Shown one piece after another: positions 1-7,497 of a stretch of 64,000 nucleotides of DNA. The notes beneath the pieces are model-generated. The model saw nothing but the letters and a program-made list of their open reading frames with translations, was not told the DNA's origin and ran no database searches. Origin of the DNA: Mesorhizobium sp. WSM4313 (GTDB lineage Bacteria > Pseudomonadota > Alphaproteobacteria > Rhizobiales > Rhizobiaceae); contig NZ_NSFT01000015.1 in assembly GCF_002294725.1 (NCBI RefSeq), positions 1-64,000 of the forward strand. Reading direction: 5' to 3'. Each line of letters begins with the position of its first letter. Within the stretch, counting starts at the first letter, position 1. The position numbers were made by a program, and so were the translations under genes.

Positions 1-142
1 CGAAAATCGGCACCAAGCCCTGGTTGAGCCGCTCCACCTTCTTCTCGTCGATATCGACGCACACCACCTCATGGCCGACCTCGGCCAGCACAGCGGCCTG
101 CACGAGACCGACATAGCCAATCCCAAACACCGTCAAATTCAT
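1..142 (-). CDS. UDP-glucose 6-dehydrogenase, N-terminal part (cut by window edge)
   Basis: The first 47 residues can be read from an ATG at 142, starting MNLTVFGIGYVGLVQAAVLA. The GIGYVG glycine motif and the acidic VCVDID strand end are the NAD-binding Rossmann start of UDP-glucose/GDP-mannose dehydrogenases. These enzymes oxidise UDP-glucose to UDP-glucuronate for polysaccharide synthesis. An AGGA lies about ten bases before the ATG. The exo genes next to it fit a role in exopolysaccharide precursor supply (rkpK/exo5-type). The rest of the gene lies outside the window, so the family is firm and the exact substrate is inferred. Confidence 0.8.
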   Translation of the reverse strand, partial: MNLTVFGIGYVGLVQAAVLAEVGHEVVCVDIDEKKVERLNQGLVPIF

Positions 143-226
143 TTGGTTCTATTCCTGTCAAAGGCCGGGCCGCAAAAGCGGTCCGGCCGGTTCAGATGTC
201 CCCAGGCCAAACGGCCAAGTTGGTTC

Positions 227-272
227 GGCATGATCCTATCCCAAAATCAGCTCCACTTTGGGGGATCATGCC
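227..272. repeat. Palindromic intergenic repeat behind exoK
   Basis: GGCATGATCC (227-236) and GGATCATGCC (263-272) are perfect inverted arms around a CCCAAA/TTTGGG inner stem. The element touches the exoK stop codon. It could fold in RNA and act as a 3' stabiliser or weak terminator for exoK. A related GATC-ending palindrome occurs at 46489-46527, so this looks like a dispersed family, not a site specific to exoK. Confidence 0.6.
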
Positions 273-1156
273 TAGTTGGAATTGCTAATGCTGCATGCCA
301 GCGATTCCGGGAATTGGCATGGCTGGCCCAAAGCGGTGAAAGCGACGCGCTTGACCTCCATGGTCACCTTGCTGCCGGGATCGACAAAGGCGCCCATCCA
401 GTTGGCCAGCTTGTCGCTGCCCCAGAGGCTGAAGAAGATTTTCTGCGAATGCTTCGGCAACTCGTCGGGGTTGGTCACCTCATGGACGAGCTTGCCGTTG
501 ACGTACCAGCGCAGCCGGTCCTTCTCCCAGACGAAGCCATAATCGTTGAAGCCCTTGTCGGCGCCGCCTTCGACGTCGACAAGTTTGCCGTTCTTCGGCT
601 TGCCCTGAATGTAGCTGTTGACCTGCACCTTGGACGGATCCTTGGTGAGGACCTCGAAGTCGATCTCGTCCCAAGGCTGTTTGTCCTGCGGGCCGATATA
701 GGAGAAGAAGGCGGCGTTGAGGCCGGAGCCGGTGCCGGTCTTCATCCGTGCCTCATAGACGCCGTAGCCGTAGCGCTGCTTGGTCTGGATCTCGGCGCAG
801 GCGAACTCGCGGTCCTTCAGCTTGCGCTTTTCGAAGCCCAGCGAAAGCACGCCGTCGGAAAGCCGCACGAGATCCTTCGACCACGTGCAGTTCTGATGGG
901 CGCCATTGGTCCAGCCGTCCGAGACGAACCAGCGGGACTGGTTGAAATTCGAGAAATTGTCGACGAAGGACGGCGCGCTTTGCAGCTCTTGCTGCGCCGC
1001 TTGCGCATGCGCGGGATGCGGGCTCGCCGCAAGGGCCGCAGCGACCGCAAACAGGGCGCCGACCACGCCAAGCCTCAGGCTGGTTAATCCGCTCCCTGGC
1101 GCCTGCGATACCTCGCAAGCCGCCTCGGTGGAGGTGTTGTCCGGATTTGCGTTCAT
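272..1156 (-). CDS. exoK: Secreted endo-beta-glycanase ExoK (GH16)
   Basis: A 294-residue glycoside hydrolase family 16 enzyme. After a long n-region, a hydrophobic stretch (about residues 28-45) and an AHA-QA site look like a secretion signal. The catalytic GH16 motif WDEIDFEVL is intact, with E164, D166 and E168 in the expected spacing. ExoK enzymes cleave nascent succinoglycan outside the cell and so set its chain length. The start is supported by AAGGTGAG six bases upstream of ATG 1156. The gene sits in an exo locus (UDP-glucose dehydrogenase on one side, ExoU-like transferase on the other), which supports ExoK over other GH16 lichenases. Confidence 0.88.
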   Translation of the reverse strand: MNANPDNTSTEAACEVSQAPGSGLTSLRLGVVGALFAVAAALAASPHPAHAQAAQQELQSAPSFVDNFSNFNQSRWFVSDGWTNGAHQNCTWSKDLVRLSDGVLSLGFEKRKLKDREFACAEIQTKQRYGYGVYEARMKTGTGSGLNAAFFSYIGPQDKQPWDEIDFEVLTKDPSKVQVNSYIQGKPKNGKLVDVEGGADKGFNDYGFVWEKDRLRWYVNGKLVHEVTNPDELPKHSQKIFFSLWGSDKLANWMGAFVDPGSKVTMEVKRVAFTALGQPCQFPESLACSISNSN

Positions 1157-1294
1157 AACAAACTCACCTTGTGTTGTCCGCCCAACCCAAAGTCATCCTC
1201 GGTTCGCATGAGCGAGCCGCTTCCGATCTTCCGCCCTGTGAACTCCTCTAATGTCCTGTAACGTCTCGTACCGATGACGGCGCCTGACGCGCCG

Positions 1295-1672
1295 TCAGCC
1301 TCTTGCCGTCGCCTGCGCAGCAGACCGCTCGGCACCATCCTCGACGATCGCGTCGAGCGAATGACGCAGTTCCTTCACCAGGCCTTTCTGGCGAACGAGC
1401 TCCGCAATGCGCCGCTCGCAGTTCAGGATCGACTTGGTCATCGCGGCGACATCCGATCCCTTGCTGGCCGACGCCGAACCATTCTCCATCGCCTCGACCA
1501 GAAAGGCGGCGTTGGCAGCCGTCGACTTATAACGATTCTCCAGTCCGGTTTTCTCCGCCTCGATCTCGGCCGCGATCTGGTCGAACAGCTTCGCCAGCCG
1601 GTCGAAACGCTGGAGATCGGTCTGCCGGTCGCGAGCCGGATCCCGGGATCTGAAGCTAAAAATCGAAGCCAT
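1295..1672 (-). CDS. Hypothetical coiled-coil protein
   Basis: About 125 residues, no family recognised. I place the start at ATG 1672 (MASIFSFRSRD), because GAAAGG lies eight bases upstream; the longer form from 1717 has no visible ribosome site. The middle is charged and heptad-like (LAKLFDQIAAEIEAEKTGLE), suggesting a helical or coiled-coil cytoplasmic protein without signal peptide or membrane span. It lies between exoK and an ExoU-like transferase in the same direction and may be co-transcribed, but nothing in the sequence indicates its role. Confidence 0.55.
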   Translation of the reverse strand: MASIFSFRSRDPARDRQTDLQRFDRLAKLFDQIAAEIEAEKTGLENRYKSTAANAAFLVEAMENGSASASKGSDVAAMTKSILNCERRIAELVRQKGLVKELRHSLDAIVEDGAERSAAQATARG

Positions 1673-1795
1673 CCTATCGGCCTTTCGAAATTGCTGCATT
1701 GCAACATAGACTGCCATTCCGGCAGCGACTAGGCAACATCATAGTTTCCGGAATGCGATTTTTTGAGGGACGGCGGCTTCCGGGACAATGCGCGA

Positions 1796-2824
1796 TCACC
1801 CGCTTGCGGCGCTGGTTGCCGCCATCAGGAAGCGCGTCGGCGGCATCTGCTGCCGCGCAACAATCCCGGTGCGGCGGAACAGCGCGTCGAGCTTGTCGGT
1901 GGCGACGCCGCGCACGATCGGGATCAGATTCGATTGGCTTGCGAAAGCGTAGGCCGCGGCCGATGCCAGCCCACGCTCGGCCTTCACATCAAGGAAGTTG
2001 CGCAGCCGGTATTTGTCGCGGACATGGCGCTCATGGCGCCGCAAGGCGGCCTTCGAGCGCTCCGGAAGGCTGTCTATCTGGAGCAGCGCCAGATCGGCAT
2101 CGGCAAGGCGCTTCAAATCCTGCGTCCTGTGGCGGCCGCTCAGCGAATCGGCGCGCACGATCGCGCCATAACCGCAGGACTTGATGATCTTGAACCGAGC
2201 CCCGTAAGCAACAGCGCGCGCGTAGAGTTCGTAGTCCTCGCCAAGCCTGAGGTTCTCGTCGTAGCTCAACCCATGCCGCTCGAGGAAAGCCCGGCTGATC
2301 ACCGGCTTGAGGAAACCGAGCTCGCCGCGCCGCACACGGCGGCGCGAGATGTTGCCGTCGATGAAGCGCTCGAAATCGAGAAATTCCGGCTCGGCCGCGA
2401 AAGGCGGCGCTGCGACCTTGGCGAGGTCGGTCGCGGCATCGTCGCGGATCAGCATGATGTTGTCGGCGGCGAAGTCCCAGTCGGTGCTGGCGAAAAGCCG
2501 GCGGAAGCGGCCTTCGAGGAAGAAATCGTCGGCGTCGAGAATGCTGATGAAGGGCGATTTGGAGGCCTGGATGGCGGCGTTGCGCGCGGCGGAAGGACCG
2601 CGATTGACGTCGAAACGGATGACCGCAAGCCGGCCGCTGCCATCGTCGGCGGCCAAAGCCACATCCCGGGTGTCGTCGGTGGAGGCGTCGTCGACCACGA
2701 TGACTTCGGCGACTTCGGCCTCGCGCAGCGCCGAAGCGATGGCGCCGGGAATGGTGCGCGCCGCATTGCGCGCGGCGATGATGACGCAGACCCCCGAGGT
2801 CGTTATGGGCGTCGTCACGGGCAT
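1796..2824 (-). CDS. exoU: Family 2 glycosyltransferase, ExoU-like
   Basis: A GT-A fold transferase of 342 residues from ATG 2824. That start is preferred because AGGTGA lies six bases upstream; a longer start at 2845 lacks a site. The N-terminus has CVIIAARNAARTI, then VVDDASTDDT, and the metal-binding DADD at about residues 97-100. The C-terminal half (GELGFLKPVI, RLGEDYELYARA, SLSGRHRT) resembles ExoU, which adds a side-chain glucose to lipid-linked succinoglycan units on the inner membrane face. It begins only four bases after the nucleotidyltransferase gene ends, so the two are translationally close. A role in decorating the neighbouring lasso peptide cannot be excluded. Confidence 0.75.
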   Translation of the reverse strand: MPVTTPITTSGVCVIIAARNAARTIPGAIASALREAEVAEVIVVDDASTDDTRDVALAADDGSGRLAVIRFDVNRGPSAARNAAIQASKSPFISILDADDFFLEGRFRRLFASTDWDFAADNIMLIRDDAATDLAKVAAPPFAAEPEFLDFERFIDGNISRRRVRRGELGFLKPVISRAFLERHGLSYDENLRLGEDYELYARAVAYGARFKIIKSCGYGAIVRADSLSGRHRTQDLKRLADADLALLQIDSLPERSKAALRRHERHVRDKYRLRNFLDVKAERGLASAAAYAFASQSNLIPIVRGVATDKLDALFRRTGIVARQQMPPTRFLMAATSAASG

Positions 2825-2828
2825 GGGC

Positions 2829-4076
2829 TCACCTTTCGCTTGCATGATTGGCCGCCCCGCCCACGATTCTGATCATTTCGCTCCGCGACGGCCCGGCCGT
2901 GGCCGGGCGCTCGAAGATGCGCCGGCTGAGGTCGGCGGACGCCGCCCAGCCGGCTTCAGCCAGGTAGCGGACCGGCTCGCGGCCGCAGAGTTCCCACAGC
3001 ACATGGCGGCGCTGCGGCCAGCGCAAGGACGCGAGCCACGGCGCCATGACCATGTGGAAGAGGTCGGCGTTGTCGATGCGGGCCAGCATGCGGGTGGCGC
3101 GATCCGAAAGCAGCGTGCCGTCGCCGCCGAGCAGCACGTCGGCGGCGCGCAATCCCAAGAGCAGCGTATCCGCCAGGCCCTGTTCGGCGGCGTGGTCGAG
3201 CACCCCCCGCTGCTCGGCTTCGCTCAGGCGGCTGACGCTGGCCCTGACGTCGCAGACATAGCCGGCGCAGGGCTCGCGGTTGAAAAAGGCCTTGGCGACG
3301 CTGATCGAGGACAAAAGCAAGGTGTCGGCGGCCGAGATGATCGGCATGGCGGCGCCGGCCACCTCGACTGCGCGCTTGCGGCGCAGGAAGCCGTCGGTGT
3401 CGCGCGGGCTGGGCGAACCCGGCTGCTGCAGCCGATGGTGGAGGTCGACTGTCGAGGCCCTCGCGCCGTCTTCGCGCACCATATGCTGCTCACCGAGGAA
3501 GCGCACCCACCAGACCGAACGCGACTTGCCGGCAACCTCATAGCCCATCGTGCGCAACGCATCGCGGGCCTTGGCGAAACCGGTCGGCGAAACCAGTATA
3601 TCGACGTCGCCGGATGGCTTCATGAAGTGGTCGCCATAAAGCAGATGCTGCTGGAGCGGCCCCTTGAGGAAGACGAAATCGACCTGCCTGTCGCGCAGCA
3701 CACGAGCGATGGCCACCGAATCGCCAATGCAGGCGACATTCATGGACATGGTACGCCGGCGGTAGCTGTCGAGCCAGCCAGGCAACTCCGCAGGCGCGGT
3801 ATTCGCGGGCGCCCGCGCGAGCGCCTTGAGCAGGAACACGGCGACCTTGTTCAGCCTGGCGATGTCGGCGACATTGGTTGCCGAGATTGTGGTCGCCGTG
3901 ATCGGGGTGGCCGTGATCGGGGTGGCCGACACCGTCGGCGCGGGCACATCGACCCGGCCATCCGTGATGTTGGCTCGTGGCGCGAAAAACAGCCTCAGGC
4001 AGGCCTGCACATAAGCGACTTCGTCGGCGCAGCCGGCGGCGCGCAGCCTTTCATAGGAGCCATCCTGCACCGCCAT
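2829..4076 (-). CDS. Nucleotidyltransferase-fold protein of lasso-cluster type
   Basis: About 415 residues from ATG 4076 (MAVQDGSYERL); an upstream extension to 4196 is open but looks like leader sequence. The segment FVFLKGPLQQHLLYGDHF followed by KPSGDVDILVS matches the uncharacterised nucleotidyltransferase family NTP_transf_5, whose D-x-D binds metal and NTP. Members occur in lasso-peptide clusters that also carry an HPr-like kinase. In the pseudomycoidin system, as I recall it, the homologue leads to sugar attachment on the phosphorylated peptide. This gene lies divergent to the lasso precursor and directly upstream of the ExoU-like gene. A 15-bp tandem repeat lies in its N-terminal linker. 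Confidence 0.72.
   Translation of the reverse strand: MAVQDGSYERLRAAGCADEVAYVQACLRLFFAPRANITDGRVDVPAPTVSATPITATPITATTISATNVADIARLNKVAVFLLKALARAPANTAPAELPGWLDSYRRRTMSMNVACIGDSVAIARVLRDRQVDFVFLKGPLQQHLLYGDHFMKPSGDVDILVSPTGFAKARDALRTMGYEVAGKSRSVWWVRFLGEQHMVREDGARASTVDLHHRLQQPGSPSPRDTDGFLRRKRAVEVAGAAMPIISAADTLLLSSISVAKAFFNREPCAGYVCDVRASVSRLSEAEQRGVLDHAAEQGLADTLLLGLRAADVLLGGDGTLLSDRATRMLARIDNADLFHMVMAPWLASLRWPQRRHVLWELCGREPVRYLAEAGWAASADLSRRIFERPATAGPSRSEMIRIVGGAANHASER
3891..3929. repeat. 15-bp tandem repeat inside the nucleotidyltransferase gene
   Basis: Units begin at 3891, 3906 and 3921 (GGTGGCCGTGATCGG type; the third copy is partial and the first has one mismatch). Being a multiple of three, it keeps the frame and encodes repeated Ile-Thr-Ala-Thr-Pro steps in the linker before the catalytic domain. 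It probably varies in copy number by slippage. Confidence 0.75.
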
Positions 4077-4576
4077 GCCCGATGTCGTTCTCCGCAAAAT
4101 GCCGCCCAAAGGGTTTATACTGCACCTGCGAAGAAAAGCATCGGAAAAATTGACGCGCTCACGCCAAAAGCGGCTGAGGTCGCCTCCTGACCGCAACCCC
4201 AGCGTTTAAAATCGCCTCACGTTCAATCACTTTTGAAGACAATTCCGGGGGCGTCCCGGCTGGCCGGAAAATGACGATTTTTTGTGACAAATTCTTCGCA
4301 ATTGCGAGATGTCTTTTTCGCCTGAAAAATTATCGCAGACAAATCAACCGCTTATCTAAACGGCACGGACCTACGGTTGAATTCCTGGATGGGTGAGGTT
4401 TAGGATGACGCTGCCTAGGCCTTGATTAACAACGGATGCGAGCGCAACCAAGAATTGATTAATGCTTGGTAAATCAAGCTTGACTCATGGATGTTGCCAT
4501 GCAGCAATTGCGCTGCAGCATAGCGATATGTTGGCGGCATTCTGCAGCCGCTTCCAGTCCTTAATTGGAGAGTACA
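4077..4576. promoter_or_regulatory. Divergent control region of nucleotidyltransferase and lasso precursor genes
   Basis: A 500-bp region that looks more AT-rich than its neighbours and holds no convincing gene. Seen directly: two copies of TTGATTAA at 4422-4429 and 4455-4462, 33 bp (about three helix turns) apart; the inverted repeat GCTTG-N6-CAAGC at 4464-4479; a TTGACT that could be a -35 at 4480-4485; and the palindrome TGCAGC-N6-GCTGCA at 4500-4517. GGAG at 4567-4570 is the precursor ribosome site. The position suggests operators for lasso expression, but no regulator gene is adjacent and no -10 is convincing. Confidence 0.4.
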
Positions 4577-4729
4577 ATGGAACAGAATGTTGAAAAGCAT
4601 GAGTATGAAACCCCCAGCCTGACGGTTCACGGTTCGATTGAAACTATCACGCAGGGCGGTGCAGGCACGACGGCGCTCGACGCGAGCTTTCCCGCGCACA
4701 CGCCGGTCGGCGAGCTGACTTTCTCTTAA
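4577..4729 (+). CDS. Lasso peptide precursor (A)
   Basis: A 50-residue gene with GGAG six bases upstream of its ATG. The leader (residues 1-26) has the lasso signature: Y10-x2-P13-x-L15-x3-G19, then Thr25 at position -2 before the core. The predicted 24-residue core (27-50) starts GGAGTTALD, so Gly1 can be cyclised onto Asp9 to give a nine-residue macrolactam, and it ends GELTFS with a C-terminal Ser. Phe12, His15 and Phe23 are candidates for plugs. Leader binding (B1), cleavage (B2), cyclisation (C), phosphorylation (K) and export (D) genes follow in order. The ring motif G-x-G-T-[ST]-x-x-D-A resembles that of paeninodin as I remember it. Confidence 0.9.
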   Translation: MEQNVEKHEYETPSLTVHGSIETITQGGAGTTALDASFPAHTPVGELTFS

Positions 4730-4786
4730 AACTCACATGTATCCGGGTGTCTGAGTTGGGGCTCCGGATGCTCTCCAACAGGTGAG

Positions 4787-4807
4787 CCGGGGGGCGTTGT
4801 CCCCCGG
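4787..4807 (+). terminator. Hairpin between lasso precursor and processing genes
   Basis: CCGGGGG (4787-4793) and CCCCCGG (4801-4807) form a seven-pair GC stem with a seven-base loop, 58 bases after the precursor stop. No T-run follows, so full intrinsic termination is unlikely. A stem here would protect or partly terminate the precursor message and so give more precursor than enzyme. A weaker ATCCGG/CCGGAT pair lies just before it (4741-4769). Confidence 0.45.
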
Positions 4808-4883
4808 ATTCCTGCCGAGGATCGCAGGCAACCGATCCCGGTGGAAGCCATAGGGCGCGACGGGCCAGCAACGAGGTTTTAGG

Positions 4884-5183
4884 ATGCACTGGAACCCTTC
4901 GGACCATGACCGCGTCGTCGCGACGAACGAGGCGGTGGCTTGTGAATTCGGCGCCGGACTGGCGCTACTCCACCTCAAATCCAATGTCTATTACAGCCTG
5001 AACGGCGTCGGCGCCTTCATCTGGGAGCAGATCCAGGAGCCGCGATCCATGCTCGATATCCGCAGCGCCGTACTTGCGCGCTACAATGTCGATGCCGAAC
5101 GCTGCAGGGCCGATGTCGAGGGCTTGCTCAAGGGGCTGAGCGAAGCAGGGCTTGCGAGGCTCCACAATGAGGAACTGGTCTAG
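4884..5183 (+). CDS. Lasso peptide leader-recognition protein B1 (PqqD-like RRE)
   Basis: A 99-residue PqqD-family protein. The central ALLHLKSNVYYSLNGVGAFIWEQI is the strand-helix signature of the RiPP recognition element, which binds the YxxPxL leader motif and presents the precursor to the B2 protease. Lasso B1 proteins are of this size. GAGG at 4871-4874 precedes ATG 4884. The 3' end overlaps the B2 gene by 17 bases, as expected for coupled B1/B2 translation. The adjacent precursor carries exactly the leader motif this family recognises. Confidence 0.9.
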   Translation: MHWNPSDHDRVVATNEAVACEFGAGLALLHLKSNVYYSLNGVGAFIWEQIQEPRSMLDIRSAVLARYNVDAERCRADVEGLLKGLSEAGLARLHNEELV

Positions 5184-5583
5184 GCTCCGCTCGCTGAGCG
5201 CCTGGGAAATGCTGTTTCTGGCGCGCTGCCTGATGGTGGTGAGCGTTGTGCGGCTCGCGTTGACGCTGTCCTCCTATAACCGTGTCCGTCGCCTGGTGAC
5301 GGCAATGCACGCCAGACGCGATGCCAGTGTCGCCGACCTGCGGCGTGTCGCATGGGGCGTTGCCGTCGCGGCGCGGCTCGTGCCGGGCGCCAGCTGCCTG
5401 ACCCAAGCGCTGGCCGGACAATATCTGCTCGCCCGCCAGGGCAGCGCATCGAAAATCAGCATCGGCATCGAACGAGGGACCGGCAGCGAGCTCAAGGCGC
5501 ATGCCTGGTTGATGAGCGGCAACCACATCGTGCTTGGCGGCTCGATCAAAGGATTTGCCCATCTGGTCGACCATGGGTCGTGA
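5167..5583 (+). CDS. Lasso peptide leader peptidase B2 (transglutaminase-like)
   Basis: 138 residues from ATG 5167 (MRNWSRLRSL), chosen because GAGG at 5155-5158 is well spaced; an upstream TTG at 5152 is possible. The fold is the transglutaminase-like cysteine protease of McjB-type enzymes. The nucleophile region GASCLTQALA places Cys77, and KAHAWL places His112. The enzyme cuts the precursor after the leader (here predicted after residue 26) with help from the B1 protein. It overlaps B1 and is followed three bases later by the cyclase gene. Confidence 0.9.
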   Translation: MRNWSRLRSLSAWEMLFLARCLMVVSVVRLALTLSSYNRVRRLVTAMHARRDASVADLRRVAWGVAVAARLVPGASCLTQALAGQYLLARQGSASKISIGIERGTGSELKAHAWLMSGNHIVLGGSIKGFAHLVDHGS

Positions 5584-5586
5584 GCG

Positions 5587-7497
5587 ATGAGCGGCGTCGC
5601 TGGAATCGTGCTCAGCGATAACGGCCGGCCCGCCGCGGCTGGCGATATCCAAGAGATGCTTTCGCGCATGCGCCACCGCGCCCGCGACGGTAGCTCATGG
5701 TGGACGGACGGCAGCGTGGCGCTCGGCCATGCCTGGCTCGACACGACCGGTGAGAAGGGCCCCGGCCCGCTGACGATGGCCGGCGGCAAGCTCGCCATCA
5801 CCGCCGACTGCCGGCTGGACAATCGCGACGAGCTTCTGGCGCGGCTCGGCATGCGGGACCGGTCGGTCGCCGACGCGGTGCTCATCATGCGCGCCTACCT
5901 TAAGTGGGGCGAGGCCTGCCCGACCTATCTGCAGGGCGATTTCGCCTTCGCGATATGGGATGGCGAGCGCCGGGCGCTGTTTTGCGCGCGCGACCATTTC
6001 GGCGTCAAACCTTTCTACTATCATTCGACCGGCAGGCGCTTCGCCTTTGCCTCGGAGATCGGGCCGATCCTTGCGCTGGACGACGTCGGAAGGCGGCTCA
6101 GCGAACACCAGATTTCCGGCTTCCTCGCCGGCTTGACGGACGATCCGCAGGCCACGCTCTACGCCGAGATCTTCCGCCTGCCGGCGCAGCACAGCATGAC
6201 GGTCGCCGACCGCCAGGTGGTGTTGCAGCGCTACTGGCAGATCGAGCCGTCGCAGAGGCCGCCACGTCCGGACGCGGCCGAGGAATTCCGGCATCTCTTC
6301 GCGCAATCGGTGGAGAACCGCATGCGCGGCACGCCGGCCGTCGGCGCGATGCTGAGTGGCGGGCTCGATTCCTCCTCGATCGCTTGCGTTGCCGGTCTTC
6401 GCGCGGCGGCTAAGCGAAACCCGAAGCTCAAGACTTTCTCGCTGGTCTTCGACAAGGGATCGTCGATGGACGAGAAGCCGTTCATCGATGCGGTGCTCGA
6501 CGACAATCCGCTCGACGCCACGCTGATTGCGGTGAGCAATTACGCGCCCTTCGCCGAGTTCGAGCGTATCCTGGAGGAACAGGAAGGCACGTTCCTGGCG
6601 CCCGGCCTGTCATTGACCCGTGACCTTTACCGCACCGCGGGCGCAAAGGGCGTCAAGGTGCTTCTCGACGGGCATGGCGGCGACGAGGTCGTCTCGCAGG
6701 GCCATGGGCACCTTCATGAACTCGCCAATGCCGGCCGTTGGCTCGAGCTGTGGCGCGAATTGCACAGCGCCGCCAACACCTATGGCGAGGGCATGTTCTC
6801 CCTCTATTTCAAATTCCTGACCATTTATGGACCGGGTTGGCGGATCGCCCGGATGAGATCGATGGCCAGACACCTTGTCGGCAAGGTGCGGCAGAGGCCG
6901 GCATCGGCGCCGCGCGCCTGGGCGGGCCTGGTAAATCCGGACCTTGCCAGGCGCACGGATCTTGCCGAGCGGTTTCATCGCAGCGGCTACATGCCCGCCG
7001 CCGTGAGCGCCAGCGAAGCGCTGACGCATCGCTGGCTGCTGTCCACCGGGCTGGTGCCGCACGCCTTCGAAGTGCTCGACAAGGCCGCCGCCAATTCCGG
7101 CGTCGAGCCCCGCTATCCGTTCTGGGACAAGCCGCTCGTCGAGTTCTGCCTGGCGCTGCCCGGGGAGGAAAAACTCAGGGACGGGTTTGGCCGCCACGTG
7201 CTGCGCCGGGCCATGCAAGGCGTTCTGCCGCCGGCCGTGCAATGGCGGCGCGACAAGATCGATTTCACCGCTAACCTGGTCAAGGGCATGCTCGGCAACC
7301 ACCGCGAGCTTCTGGACAGGCTGCTGATAGCGGACGGCGAGCGGATCGCGCCCTATGTCAACCTGCCTGAAGTGAACGCCGTCTATGAGCGCCTGCTCAG
7401 CCAGCCCGAGCAGGCAACGCTGCCCGACGTCCAGCATGTCTGGCGTTCGGTTTCGCTGTCGCTGTGGCTGCGGCAAGTCCAAGGAAGCCCCGCATGA
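5587..7497 (+). CDS. Lasso cyclase C (asparagine synthetase B-like)
   Basis: 636 residues with the two-domain layout of AsnB. The N-terminal glutaminase-like domain starts MSGVAGIVLS: the catalytic Cys2 of true AsnB is Ser here, so ammonia release from glutamine is not expected. The C-terminal synthetase domain has the PPi-loop SGGLDSSS at 257-264. In lasso systems it adenylates the ring acid (here Asp9) and lets the core N-terminus attack to close the macrolactam. Length, missing Cys and context separate it from asparagine synthetase. The kinase gene overlaps its stop codon. Confidence 0.92.
   Translation: MSGVAGIVLSDNGRPAAAGDIQEMLSRMRHRARDGSSWWTDGSVALGHAWLDTTGEKGPGPLTMAGGKLAITADCRLDNRDELLARLGMRDRSVADAVLIMRAYLKWGEACPTYLQGDFAFAIWDGERRALFCARDHFGVKPFYYHSTGRRFAFASEIGPILALDDVGRRLSEHQISGFLAGLTDDPQATLYAEIFRLPAQHSMTVADRQVVLQRYWQIEPSQRPPRPDAAEEFRHLFAQSVENRMRGTPAVGAMLSGGLDSSSIACVAGLRAAAKRNPKLKTFSLVFDKGSSMDEKPFIDAVLDDNPLDATLIAVSNYAPFAEFERILEEQEGTFLAPGLSLTRDLYRTAGAKGVKVLLDGHGGDEVVSQGHGHLHELANAGRWLELWRELHSAANTYGEGMFSLYFKFLTIYGPGWRIARMRSMARHLVGKVRQRPASAPRAWAGLVNPDLARRTDLAERFHRSGYMPAAVSASEALTHRWLLSTGLVPHAFEVLDKAAANSGVEPRYPFWDKPLVEFCLALPGEEKLRDGFGRHVLRRAMQGVLPPAVQWRRDKIDFTANLVKGMLGNHRELLDRLLIADGERIAPYVNLPEVNAVYERLLSQPEQATLPDVQHVWRSVSLSLWLRQVQGSPA

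Noticed and set aside
71..1087. Long plus-strand ORF of 338 codons
   Set aside because: It is antisense to exoK, shows no family motif, and has the composition of a high-GC shadow frame.
2307..4190. Plus-strand ORF of 627 codons
   Set aside because: Antisense to the GT2 and nucleotidyltransferase genes, which have clear motifs and ribosome sites.
4415..4699. Minus-strand ORF of 94 codons over the lasso precursor
   Set aside because: No ribosome site or motif; the plus strand codes for the precursor with the full lasso leader signature.
4730..4883. Search for a second lasso precursor between A and B1
   Set aside because: No ATG/GTG frame with a YxxPxL leader and ring Asp/Glu was found.
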